Source: Tetragonia tetragonoides
Lineage: Eukaryota > Streptophyta > Magnoliopsida > Caryophyllales > Aizoaceae
Reading direction: 5' to 3'
DNA length: 64,000 nucleotides
Assembly: GCA_038025085.1 (NCBI GenBank)
Contig: CM076144.1
Location: 36,800,501 to 36,864,500, forward strand
Shown here piece after piece: positions 34,621-45,479 of this stretch. The position numbers and the translations under genes were made by a program. The notes under the pieces are model-generated. The model did no database searches. It worked only from the letters and a program-made list of their open reading frames with translations, and was not told the DNA's origin. Position 1 is the stretch's first letter, and every line of letters begins with the position of its first letter.

Positions 34621-37234
34621 GTATGATATCTCCGACGATGAGAAAGAGGAAGATGACAAAGCTCTGAATTACCTCACAAGATCAGGACGCCCGTTCAGGC
34701 CCGAAAATATCTACATGGATCCGTCTCAAACCCAACCCGTAGAGCCTGTAACAATCCCCAATAGGGATCCAACCCAAAGAGAAGTGACTAAGGAAGATGA
34801 TGGAACCAACATCCTTAGACAATTGCAAAGGACAAAAGCCGACATATCCATCTGGCAATTGTTGACAACTTCTATCACTCATAGAAGGGCTGTATTAGAA
34901 GCCTTGAATGCAACCACCATTTATCCAAATGCTACTCCTAAAGATGTGGTTAACCTCCTGGTCCAAGGAAAGTCATCCACGCCCATCACCTTTTCTGACA
35001 AGGACCTTCTACCTGAAGGTTTCCACCACAGCAAAGCCCTTTATCTGACTGTAATTTGTCAGCAAAGACAAGTCCCCATGACTTTAGTTGACAATGGCTC
35101 TGGTGTAAATGTATGCCCCTTAAGGACCGCTGAACACCTCAAAATAGATTGCAACAATCTCGCGCACTCCGCACAAGGGCTAAGGGCTTATGATAATTCC
35201 AAAAGAAACGTCCTAGGCACATTTTCCATGAATATCAATATTGGGCCAATCGAGAAAATGGTCCAGTTTCACGTAATTGACATTCCAGCCACCTTCAACC
35301 TACTTTTAGGAAGGCCTTGGTTGCATGGGCTAAATGCTGTAGCCTCGACCCTTCACCAAAAGGTAAAGCTATCCCTAGCAGGATCCATGCTGGAAGTTTG
35401 TGCTTATACCATGATAGCCCATATAGAAAAAGCTCCAGTCCTAAAGATAGAGCATAATGAGCAAGATGAAGAGTTATGGGGCTTCGAGAAGATAGCCTTC
35501 ATAGAAGCGATAGAGCCCGCGCTCAATGTGAATGCTCAGCAATGTCACTTTCCAGGCACCACTCTGGGTCCTCACCCCAAGGTAACCCAATCCTGTTGGA
35601 ACACCAACATCAAAAACGGTCTATTTGGGCTAGGCTACAAGCCCACAAGGCAAGAGATCCGAGCTTACATATCCAAGGAAATGGCTAGGCAAAGAGCCCG
35701 CGCGGCCAACAAGCCTGTTCCACATAGCATGGATTCTTATCCTCTAACTCTAAGTGGGCAATTTCTCCCAAGAGGGCGATCCATATCCCTATTATGGATT
35801 CCCAGAACCATACACGATCACGGAGTCCTAGTTCCAGGCTTCGAGGCATTTCAAGACTGTTTCACTATGAGTAAAGACGCACCCATACCTCCTAACGAGG
35901 ACCAATCCACTAAAGATTGGGCTAATGAGATGGCACCCAACGACTTTGGGCTACTATTTGGTGAAGAACGTCGTCAATATGACGAGGCAACAAACAAGCT
36001 TCCCCTTACTGTGCTTTTTAATGAAGGGTTCGACCCGTCCAAGCTGATCGCCCCAATCGGGCCCGACCGCACCACCTGGAAGCACGAGACGAAGTAGAAT
36101 CCAGTCGAGGGAGCCAAGTACAAATTCACGATTCGCAATGGTCCTACAGAGAGGCCCAATTCTGATTCCGAGTCCGAGTCTGATTCCGAGTCTGATTCCG
36201 AGTCTGTTATCCTAGAAGTGTCGGGTAGTCCACCCCGGTCTATTCCTTTTACTACTAAGGTCATTAGTGATGACCTCATTGATGTATTGTCCGCTTCTAT
36301 TAATATTATGAGTGTCGATTTTGCTTACTCAGATTGCCTCATTGCTAATAATTCAGAAGATATAACGGAATTGCCAAAAGAAGTCATTAAAGCGTTAATC
36401 GAACATGAACAAAAGGCTTCAATAGTCGAAGAAACAGAGACAGTAAATATTGCAACTAATGATGAGCCTCGCCACGTGCAAATAGGCTTATCTTTAACCT
36501 CTAATGAACGCGAACAATTCGTAACACTCCTAAAGAATTATACGGAAGTTTTCGCCTGGTCCTACAAGGACATGCCCGGCATAGACCGCAATATTGCCCA
36601 GCACACCACCCCATTAAAGCCCGATTGCAAACCAGTCAAACAAAAGCTAAGAAGAATGAAACCAGAATGGGCTCTTAAGATCAAAGAGGAAGTCCAAAAA
36701 CAACTTGATGCGGGCTTCATAAGAGTAGCCAATTACCCTAATTGGGTAGCCAACATCGTCCCAGTCCCAAAAAAGGACGGACGGGTGCGAATGTGTGTGG
36801 ATTTTATGGACTTGAGCAAAGCAAGCCCAAAAGACGATTTTCCATTGCCCCATATAGATGTTCTGGTAGACAATACCGCTGGACATGCCCTCCTATCATT
36901 CATGGACGGGTACGCAGGATATAATCAGGTCCTGATGGCCAAAGAGGATGAAGAGAAAACCACTTTCATCACGCAATGGGGCACTTACTGTTATACCGTA
37001 ATGCCATTTGGGCTCAAGAACGCAGGGGCCACATATCAAAGAACCGCGACAACTCTGCTCCACGATATGATACATAAAGAGGCTGAAGTTTACATAGATG
37101 ACATGAGCATAAAGTCTAAAGAGAAGGAAGGGCATGTACCCTCACTTCAAAAGTTCTTAGATAGACTTAGGAAGTACAATATGAGGCTTAATCCCAACAA
37201 GTGCGCATTCGGAGTTACATCCGTAAACTTTTAG
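34621..37234 (+). pseudogene. protease-reverse transcriptase of the plus-strand gypsy element
   Basis: One reading frame with a single TAG at 36095-36097. The retropepsin-like domain has the active-site motif VDNGSGVNV and downstream NLLLGRPWLHGLNAV, both intact. After the TAG comes an acidic Ser/Asp/Glu repeat and the RT: KDGRVRMCVDFMDLSKASPK, SFMDGYAGYNQ (first catalytic Asp), VMPFGLKNAGATYQR and YIDDM (catalytic pair). The frame ends at 37234, where a one-base shift separates it from the continuation starting KLLGFVISTRGI. The open frame upstream of 34621 belongs to the neighbouring LTR and is not part of this gene. Confidence 0.85.
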
Positions 37235-37987
37235 GATTTGTCATAAGCACCAGAGGAATAGATATTGATCCGTCCAAGATCAAGGCCATAATAGACATGC
37301 CCCCACCAAAAACGGAAAGAGAAATCAAAGGCTTCCTGGGGAGGATCCAATACATTAGCAGGTTCATTTCCAAGTTAACTATCACCTGCGAGCCTATATT
37401 CAAGAAACTCAAAAAAGAGGTAAAAACGGAATGGGACGAACAATGCCAAAAAGCCTTTGACAAAATTAAGGCCTATTTGTCCGAACCACCCGTGCTAGGA
37501 CCACCCACTCGAGGCATGCCTCTAATTCTCTACCTTACAGTCAAAGAAACATCGGCGGGAGCAACACCATATTCCCTAGTCTACGGAATGGAAATTGTAT
37601 TTCCAATTGAGTTAGAGGTCCCATCCCTACGGATCGTCTTGGAAAGTCAAATTCCATAAGTGGATTGGGTCCAACCGCTACGACCAATTAGTCCTACTAG
37701 ATGAAAAAAGGTTGCAAGCTTTGCACAATGTGAGAATCTATCAAAAGAGACTAACAAAGCATTTCAACCAAAGGCTCAAAATGAGAGACCTCAAAGTTGG
37801 AGACCTAGTACTTAAAGAAGTAAGGGCCAATGTCACTGACCCAAGAGGCAAGTTTAGACCCAATTGGTCATGTCCGTTTCTCATTACCAAGATCCTAACA
37901 GGTGGAGCTGCAAGGTTGGCAGATTTGGACGAAATCGAGTTTAGTCAATGGATAAACATGGATCAACTAAAAAGGTTATATGCTTAG
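37215..37987 (+). pseudogene. RT tail fused to integrase tail (internal deletion)
   Basis: The frame from 37215 gives the RT connection region (PPPKTEREIKGFLGRIQYIS) and the start of RNase H (GMPLILYLTVKETS). At about 37555 it continues directly with GATPYSLVYGMEIVFPIEL, which belongs to the C-terminal part of integrase. RNase H and the integrase DDE core are therefore missing. A frame change and TAA near 37657 precede the last piece (37712-37987), which has the integrase tail features KVGDLVLKEV and NWSCPFLITKI. No integration activity is possible. Confidence 0.8.
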
Positions 37988-38040
37988 GCAAGACACCCAA
38001 TATAGCACTTTCGAGAGGCCCACATAACGCTACACAATCC

Positions 38041-38041
<1 letters not shown>

Positions 38042-38081
<40 letters not shown>
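38042..38081 (+). repeat. A40 homopolymer
   Basis: Forty consecutive A residues begin 54 bases after the pol stop codon and before the 3' end of antisense ORF 1. Confidence 0.95.
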
Positions 38082-38083
<2 letters not shown>

Positions 38084-38334
38084 GTCCCCTTCATCATTTT
38101 CGCGTTCAAAAGTTGTTAATAATAAATAAAAATAAAGTTGCAATATTAAAACAAAATAAGCATGTCTTCATAAATGATAATAAAAGTCCATTACAAAGGC
38201 TTGGCAATTCCAAATATTAAGGCAAAAATTAAATCTTAGTCTAAAAAGGGGGCACATCACCCTTATTGAATTTAAAGCAAAATAAAAGGCAATCCTAAGC
38301 TAGACATGCTCCAAAAGAGTATTTCCTTAATAAA

Positions 38335-39900
38335 CTACTCCGTAGCTTCGGTAGTAGGGCCCGCATCCTCCATAGGTTCATCCGCTTTTGGGCATTCCAC
38401 TTCGCGCTCCTTGGGAGCCCATATCTCGCGAACTAAAGGCTCTTCTTCCACAACCTCCATTAGAGGTGTGCTTGAGGAGGCCTCATGATCATTGGCCCGA
38501 ATTTGGGGCTCCACTTGCGGCTTGGTAGTAATCTTTTCCAAAGCTTTCTTGGCCTTCGGGTTGAGGATGCCTCTCACATGCTTAACTCCTTTTTTCTTAC
38601 CCTTCCCCTTAGGGTCATTAGAGTTTGAGAGTCTTAAGCTAGCTTTGACCGATTGGGCCTTAAGATCGTCTTGCTCAGATTTCCTACATGCACGACGACC
38701 CTCCGCGGTCTTGCAATCCATCCGAGCCTCATAAGCGGAAGACATGGCCGAAGGGGCCTTGATATGAGGAATAGTCCACTTAGGACGACGATCCCATGCA
38801 CACTCTCATGATCTCACCATGCTAATTGTCAAGGCTCGCGTAGTAGGAGCCACAATGTCCTTTTGTGGGATAATTTGGCGTTTCCCATATTGCCGCATGA
38901 TACGGCTAGGAAATATATAAGTGGAATTATGAAGGCCAAGGACTTGGTAATATCCCGTTTCCTTGCTACATCCGATTGCGGATTTTAGACCCCACCACTT
39001 GACGGTCCATCGTAGCAAAGGGCATGCCTTAAGGTACCCGCGCCACTCATCAATGGTGGATTCATAGTAAAGCCTTCGGCGGGTAGGAGATTGCTTTGGT
39101 TGATATTTGAGCGCATTAGTGGGCCTCTCAATGAAGCACATATGCTCAAGGAGCCATATCTACAACAAAAAAAAACACACAAAATAATAGAAAGTTAGAT
39201 ATCCATTAAAGATTCAAACTTTATTAATCAAAATTATTAAAAGCAAATCATTCAAGCACTCACTTGAAGCAGAAGAGGGTTTCCCGTCCATCCACCGAGC
39301 GATGGCTCTTGTTTCTTACGGTCCAAGCAAATTAAGGTTTCACCAAGAACAAGAGACATAGGGGTAAAATTGTTTTGAATTTGTTCAACAATTTTAAGCA
39401 TACAAGTTTTACCATCATTACCTCCACCAACAAAGAGGTACCTATGCAAGAGACATAAGATAAAAGCACGTCTATAATACGTCTCACTCATCACGTCATG
39501 GTTATCCCTTACCTTGGGGAAAAAGATATCAATCACACCCATTGAGGTCCAACTCATCACTCCTAGCAACGGATGAGGCTTGTGTTGGTGATAGACCAAG
39601 ATACCTTTTATAGTAGCCTTCAAGGTTTGCCCCGAGCCATGGAGTAGCAGGAGCTTGATCATGAGGGAACCCAAGGATGGAGGCAAATTCTTCGGGAAGT
39701 GGGCATAATTCATTGTACCCAAATCGAAAGACATGAAGCTTATCATTCCAAAACTCAACGGCAGCCTCAAGGAGGTTCCAGACGATTTGAACTTGCTTCA
39801 GGTGGAAGAGAGCATTCAAGTGGAAAGGCAAAAGTCTCATCCTCTCTTCGGGGGTCATAGATTGTAACCACTTGTCAAATTTAACATCAAAGCTTGTCAT
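38335..39900 (-). pseudogene. antisense ORF 1 of the gypsy element (DUF7745-like)
   Basis: Minus strand, two exons. Exon 1 (39900-39264) starts MTSFDVKFDKWLQSMTPEER and contains FGYNELCPLPEEFASILGFP. It changes frame near 39540 and ends at a GTGAGT donor. Exon 2 (39159-38335) begins IWLLEHMCFIERP after TTGTTGTAG. It contains TIDEWRGYLKACPLLRW and RIMRQYGKRQIIPQKDI, and has a TGA at about 38806. The frame continues into a Lys-rich then acidic tail ending at 38335. Landmarks resemble the plant retroelement-associated DUF7745 group distantly related to the plant mobile domain. The function is unknown. A TATA box stands about 100 bp upstream of the ATG. The family assignment is from memory. Confidence 0.6.
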
Positions 39901-39999
39901 GGCTGAAATCTAAATTAACTAGGGGGTTTCTCTCTCTAAAAAGCTCTCTATTGCTAGAAGATTATGAAGGTGATGTCCCAAAACCGGACTAACCCAAGG

Positions 40000-40008
40000 C
40001 TTATATAG
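40000..40008 (-). promoter_or_regulatory. TATA box of antisense ORF 1
   Basis: CTATATAAG on the minus strand, about 100 bp before the ATG at 39900, with the GC-rich CAGCGGC cluster (40055-40205) upstream. This suggests an internal promoter independent of the LTR. Confidence 0.6.
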
Positions 40009-40054
40009 GGCTCGCACGGAAAAGACAAAAAAATAAGGCAACCCGTAAAAAAGG

Positions 40055-40205
40055 GGCTTCAGCGGCCCCTGGGACAGCCGCTGAAGGCTCAGCGGCCCCG
40101 ATAGTGCAGCCCAGGCCCAGCCACTGAACCTCAGCGGCATGCCGCTGGAGCCTGGCGGCCCCTATTTTCGCCCCCGCTCCTCCGCTTATGCCGCTGGACG
40201 CCTCC
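40055..40205. promoter_or_regulatory. GC-rich CAGCGGC/GCCGCTG cluster upstream of antisense ORF 1
   Basis: At least five CAGCGGC or GCCGCTG copies, including the perfect palindrome CAGCGGCATGCCGCTG at 40132-40147, in otherwise AT-rich DNA just upstream of the TATA box at 40000-40008. Confidence 0.6.
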
Positions 40206-40681
40206 CTTTGACCGCCGGACCCTTTCTCGAGACAAGTCCCCTTTTTCTCCGATTTTGGACACTTTCCTTAACCGTTTTGGACTCAAATTTTGGCTTTCTT
40301 TCCTATTTTCACTATTATTTCTATTTTGTATTATTTCCTTATTATTAATGGAAACTCCACAATTTCCTTATTTCTTTTTGGATGATTATCATCTTTTATT
40401 TTCTTTATATATATATATTATTAATCCCTTTTTACTTATTTCCATTTCATTTTTACACCCTTTTCCTTTTTTCATTTTTTTAAGGGGGATAGGGTACACC
40501 CAATTTTAACTTTTTGGCTATACCATTTTTTTGCTAAATGGCTATTACTTGCGCTTTTGCTTGACTACCTGTGCATTTGCATTAGCCTAATTATCTGCAG
40601 AGACCAATAAATAAGCAGGCAATAGCAATATTTATAAGCAAAGTTTGAATGTTTGTTCAATACAAATGTTCAAAATGTATT
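40206..40681. other. T-rich spacer between the two antisense genes
   Basis: Pyrimidine-rich plus-strand sequence between the promoter zone of antisense ORF 1 and the stop codon of the PMD gene. It would contain the 3' end of PMD transcripts. No gene is seen. Confidence 0.5.
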
Positions 40682-43600
40682 TCATACAAATACATTGTCA
40701 TAAAAATCATCACCCGCATCAACATCCGTACGGGGCACCTCAAAGTGGTCCTCCGACCTCCGCGGCTCATCACCAAAGATCGACGCCACATACTGGCTAG
40801 GGTCAAAGGAAGAATGTCGGGCAGGCTCCCGGTATGAACTCCCCTCCCCAGCATAACTCGAATCATACCCCCACAAAGAACGAGGAGGCATGGTAGGCAT
40901 CATAGGAGCAGGAACCGGGGGCTGGTAATAAAGACCGCCATATGAAGGATACCCCGCCTACCCGGGATAAGAAGGATACATCGGCATAGGCATAGGAGCA
41001 GGCTCCACATATGGAGTCATCCTACTCCCACCAGGACGGTCCGTCCGATGTACAGGCACCCTCTCTCTCCTAGGACTCTCCCACCGAGGGCTCCTCTCGC
41101 GTGAAGGACTACGCTCAGGAGAGCTCACACCCTCATCATCCGACAACACTACTTGTCGTGACCGACGAGGAAGAGGCCGGCGGTACTCAACCTGTAACCC
41201 ACGAAGTATAAGATACATTTCTCAAAGCATGCAACTTTGAAAATGCAAAACCAAAGTTTACCTTGTCCAAGTTCGCTCTTGAGCAAGTACCCTTCGAAAG
41301 AGCTCGGGATATCCAAGACTTCATGGCATGCATCATCTTGAAGACCTTCCCGGTCTGCTCACGATCAAGCTGCACAAAGAAAAGATCAGTACAAGCATAT
41401 AATGGTAAAATATCGTACATTTAGGTAAATTACAAATTTACCCCTGGATGCCCAACGGGAAGAGGAAGGCCCTGGATGTCCTCATCAAGGTCCTCCGTCA
41501 TGGGAATTTCTCCCCAACACTCCTTCTCGCCATAATCCCAGCCTCGAACCCGCATGTCCGGGAGATCCACCACGGTGTCATCAACCCGAGGCTTCTATAA
41601 AGCAAAGTAAGTTAGCACTCAACAAGGCAAGAAAGGCATAGAATGTCAAACATAATTTTTACCTTCAAACCGACGAATGAAGGCATGAGGCGATCACGGC
41701 GAAACTGCTCATAATGACCCGCAAGGTCCTCCGCAGGCTCCCTCAAATACCGCATAGCATCCGAGCCCACCATGGCCTCCGCAATCTGCTCGCGCGATAA
41801 GCACCTCACCAAGAACATGGTCGAGGGAGGATTCAAAGGAATCCTCGGACCCCCCAAATCGGGATAAAGCTGACGGAAGACCCGCTCTCCCAGATACCAC
41901 TCAAAAGAGAACGGGCCCACAATCAGGATTCTCTTACAGTCCACCGCCCTAGAAGCTAGGATGGCGTCCGGAGTCGACCCATGATACTTCGCCCATGGAA
42001 AGTAGTCAATCTACGCAAACACGCAACATAAGATATTTCCACACCAAGAAATACAATCCATGCAACAAAGAACAAATATTACGTTATCTTGTGCCAGTCT
42101 AAGCGCAAGAGGGCCTCCCTAAACTGCTGGAGAGTCTGCAGAGGCGCAGGATCCCTATGACGCCATGCCCTACAAACTAGGGGTGAGCAATGGAACCAAG
42201 TACCTGGTTCTGAATCCGGAACCGGTCAGGACCCGGCGGGTCCAGACTTGGAACCAGTCTCACCGGGACCAGTTCTGGTTCCAGAATTTTGGAACTGGTT
42301 GGAACCAGTACCAGTTTCGGGTACCAGTTTTTGGGACCAGGTACCCGGCAGGACCAATTCCAAGAACCAATTTATGAGTTTCATACTTTGATGTGGCATT
42401 GAGTTTTATTAATTATTGTTTTTGTATTTTCGTTTTTGGGTTATAATATTATGATATTAGGTAAAATTTTGTAATAGATGGTTTATTAAAGAGAGTTGTA
42501 TAAAATAATATTAAGTTTTGGGGAAAAAAGAGAACCAAAAAGTCTATGAAAAAGTGGAAATGGGTACTTGGTCCCGGAACCGGTACCCGCCAGTTCCAGT
42601 ACCAGTTCCCAGATTTCAGGATCCGCCAGTACAAGTTCCAGTACCAGTTTCCAGATTTTAGGATCCGCCAATACCAGTTCTAGTACCAGTTCCAGGTACT
42701 TTAGGCGGGTATCCGGCCATGCTCACCCCTACTACAAACCGGGAAGTCTAACTCCCAGCCCGTAGGCGCCATGTCCGGGAAATGCTCAAAAAACCAAGAC
42801 TACATCAAAACATGAAATTAAGCACCGCACACTTAAGTCATGCAAACCACCGGAGGCAAATACAAAGAAAAACGCAACTGCAACACCTTCCAAAAGCCGC
42901 ATAAGCTCACGGGAGGAAGAGTCAACTGTCTGTACTCCTCGTCATTCACGCGGCAAGCAAACCGCATGCATCTCAAGAGGTTGGCGTAGCCCGGCAACCC
43001 CCAGTTGTACTCTCCCACTCTCTCCCAATCCAGCAGGCTCGGGAGGTAAATGGCATGAATGTGTTCCCCCTTATCACTAAAGATAGTGGTGGCAAGGAGG
43101 TAGGCGATAAACATCCTCACCTTTTGCTCCACCAAGGTATTCCTCTTATACCTAGGGTCCTTCAAAGCAGTAAAAAGCTCGCTATAAGGACGGTAATGGT
43201 GACCCCAAGTGTTCCCCCAAGGACCAAAGAGCTCCACCATCTCCGCCTTACGTTTCCAAATGGAAACGTCGTAGACAATGGGCGTACCCACGCAAGGTAC
43301 CCCGGTCAACATAGCAAACTCCGAAGGAGTGATCATCATCTCCCCATTAGGGAAATGAAACGTATTGGTAGTGTCCCAAACACGCTCCAAGGATAAACGG
43401 ACAATACACCTCTTGACTCGCTCAACCGAGTCCGCCGCTTTCAAAAGGGGCCCGAACCCCGCGTTCAAGATCGCATCTTGCACCTCTTTGGGCAAGATTT
43501 TATAAGGCTTAATCGAAGAGCCATAATTGCCATGGGCCTTCAAATTCCCATCGGGTTCCTATGATCAAATTTGCAACCTCTTAGGTTCACATTTCAATCA

Positions 43601-44010
43601 AATGTTCGATCCTAGGCATGCTTCTAAGTTCGTTCAAGCCGCGCAAGATCACATGCGCTACAAACTTGACAATTGCATACAATTTTACACTAATTCTACT
43701 CAAGGCAAAGCACATAAACTCAAATTCAATGCATAAAAACTATGAATTCAAAGGCTCGAAGACTTACCACAAACTTGGAAGCCCGAGAGCTCAAATGAGT
43801 TGCCGGTCGGAAAAGCAACTCCGATCGATCCCAAACAATGTTGGGCATCCTATCCGACTGAGTGTATCGATCTTGAAGAAAAGCCACATTAGGCTTCCTC
43901 TTTGAAGGCTTCACATGATACGGAAAAGCCTTAGTGAAGATTTCGATTTCCTCGACCTCCTCCCGCACCTCGGTCCTCTTACTCCTCTTCTTTCCCAATC
44001 TTGGAGCCAT
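40682..44010 (-). pseudogene. plant mobile domain (PMD) gene carried antisense in the gypsy element
   Basis: I rebuilt seven exons on the minus strand: 44010-43768, 43558-42851, 42799-42083, 41ive region 42010-41663, 41594-41442, 41369-41262 and 41191-40682. The start is MAPRLGKKRSKRTEVREEVE, with a basic nuclear-type N-terminus. PMD landmarks follow: FPNGEMMITPSEFAMLTGVP, YLPSLLDWERVGEYNWG, GFWKVLQL and WFFEHFPDMAPTGWE, then GERVFRQLYPD. The C-terminus is Arg/Ser-rich and Pro/Tyr-rich, ending DDFYDNVFV. Breaks: a hAT element inside exon 3 (42178-42731), a TAG in the last exon near 40962, and a one-base phase mismatch at the 42083/42010 junction. PMD proteins such as MAIN/MAIL1 act in nuclear silencing and genome maintenance; the role of transposon-borne copies is unknown. 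Confidence 0.75.
42178..42731. mobile_element. non-autonomous hAT element inside the PMD gene
   Basis: 554 bp with inverted ends TAGGGGTGAGCA and TGCTCACCCCTA (perfect 12 bp). It is flanked by perfect 8-bp target duplications CTACAAAC (42170-42177 and 42732-42739). The interior is a series of GGAACCAGTTCC / GGTACC-type motifs in both orientations. The target lies within PMD exon 3, and the reading frame resumes across the duplication. Confidence 0.93.
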
Positions 44011-44329
44011 AGAAGAAGGATGAACAAAGCAAGCAAGAACGACAAACAAAAATGGAGAATTTCGGATTTTCTCTCTCCAAGGGTTTCAAAAACCTACTCT
44101 CAAATTCACCCCAAATTTAAGAGAAATCACAAATAAACTTTGAATTATGCAAAGATTATGCATAAGCAAGCAAATGCAAGCAAAAAGGAGCAAATTTGAG
44201 CAAGAAATGAAGATTGGACAACAATGAAGGTAGAGAGAGAGAGAGAGTCTCGAAATTTTGGGAAGAAATGACCCAAAATTCGGCTCTCTCCCAATTAAAC
44301 CACAAAGTCGCGCCTTTGAACAGGCCCAA

Positions 44330-44480
44330 CGGCCCGATTCAAGGCCGCCCAGGCTCAGCCGCTGGCCCTGGCGGCCAGGCCGGGGGGCTGCCCTCAGCAC
44401 CCCTGCACCGACGGTTGAGCCGCTGAGCGGGCCCGATAAGGCCGCCCAGTGCTCAGCGGCCCTGCACATGGCCGCTGAAC
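44330..44480. promoter_or_regulatory. GC-rich CAGCGGC/GCCGCTG cluster upstream of the PMD gene
   Basis: Repeated AGCCGCTG, CAGCGGCC and GGCCGCTGA motifs about 320-470 bp upstream of the PMD start codon on the minus strand. A CT-rich tract (44232-44247) lies between cluster and ATG and may mark the transcription start. No clear TATA box is seen. Confidence 0.55.
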
Positions 44481-44756
44481 CCATTTTCTCTTCCGCCTCT
44501 CACGGGGCGGGCCCGCAAGTTCAAATTCCGTGCGGGATTGCATTTCTCGACCGTTAAAAGCCCGGGAGATACGGGCACGTCACCCAAAATGACTCTTTTG
44601 CCCCCGCAACATGGTTTCCTATCCTAGGGACCCAGTTTTATCTATTTCTCGCAGGCACAGGCATATTCCCTAATTTTCACAGCACATGCACTTTATCTAT
44701 TTTTTGCAGGCATAATTTTCCGAGACACAGGCATTTCTAAAGTAGAGCTAAGCAAC
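44481..44756. other. spacer between PMD promoter zone and 66-bp repeats
   Basis: Non-coding element sequence with a few CAGGCA-type short repeats. No gene is seen. Confidence 0.5.
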
Positions 44757-45008
44757 GCTCTTTGACATTGAGTCTATTAAAATTAGCGTCACGTTGGCAC
44801 CCACAAAGCAGAGCAACGCAACGCTCTTTGACGTTTAGGCTATTAAAATTAGCGTCACGTTGGCACCTGCAAAGCAGAGCTACGCAACGCTCTTTGACGT
44901 TGAGGCTATTAAAATTACCATCACGTTGGCACCCGCAAAGCAGAGCTACGCAATGCTCTTTGACGACGAGGCTATTAAAATTAGCATCGCGTTGGCACCC
45001 GCAAAGCA
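44757..45008. repeat. 66-bp tandem repeat, about four copies, before the polypurine tract
   Basis: The landmark GCTCTTTGAC recurs at 44757, 44823, 44889 and 44955 (exact 66-bp period), each followed by GGCTATTAAAATTA (GTCTATTAAAATTA in the first unit) and CGTTGGCACC. The repetitive open frame over this block is an artefact. Confidence 0.93.
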
Positions 45009-45138
45009 GGTAACCCTGACCACAGGCGGTCAGGAGTCTACCCTTTTTCCTTTTCTAACATAAAGAATTTTTTTCAAAACACACTGCAGGCATTTTTTTT
45101 TAGCAAATACTTTGACCTTTGCATTCACAAGCTCTGCC

Positions 45139-45152
45139 AAAGTGGGGGCTTC
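45139..45152 (+). other. polypurine tract
   Basis: AAAGTGGGGGCTTC immediately precedes the LTR start TGTAGACACC. This is the usual plus-strand priming site arrangement and fixes the element's orientation and the 3' LTR boundary. Confidence 0.85.
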
Positions 45153-45479
45153 TGTAGACACCCTAATCAGTTCTTATCCCCTGGCACCGCAACGCCCGAT
45201 GATGATGGTAATGGATTAGCATGGACGTAAGTAGAAAAGGACATTGCTCAGAAATCTAGACAAAATTGCTTGAAACCTCAGTCTTTGGCTAGCCCTTGTT
45301 ATAAGGATTCCAACGCCTTTGACCTTGCCTCAATCAGGTTCCCGGATCAAGAGATATCGCGTCTCGAAGATTTGGGTCAAAACCGCTCAATCCCGACCCC
45401 CTGGGTCAGCCCAAGGGCAATTTCGTAATTTATTGAGCACAAAAAGTCAAAAAACCCTAGACACGCGCGCGCCTCCGGG

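Noticed and set aside
42833..43543. Aminotransferase annotation often attached to PMD proteins
   Set aside because: The sequence shows plant mobile domain landmarks and no PLP-binding aminotransferase motif; the label is a historical misannotation.
44762..45013. Repetitive open frame (LLKLASRWHPQSRATQ type)
   Set aside because: It is an artefact of the 66-bp tandem repeat just before the polypurine tract.
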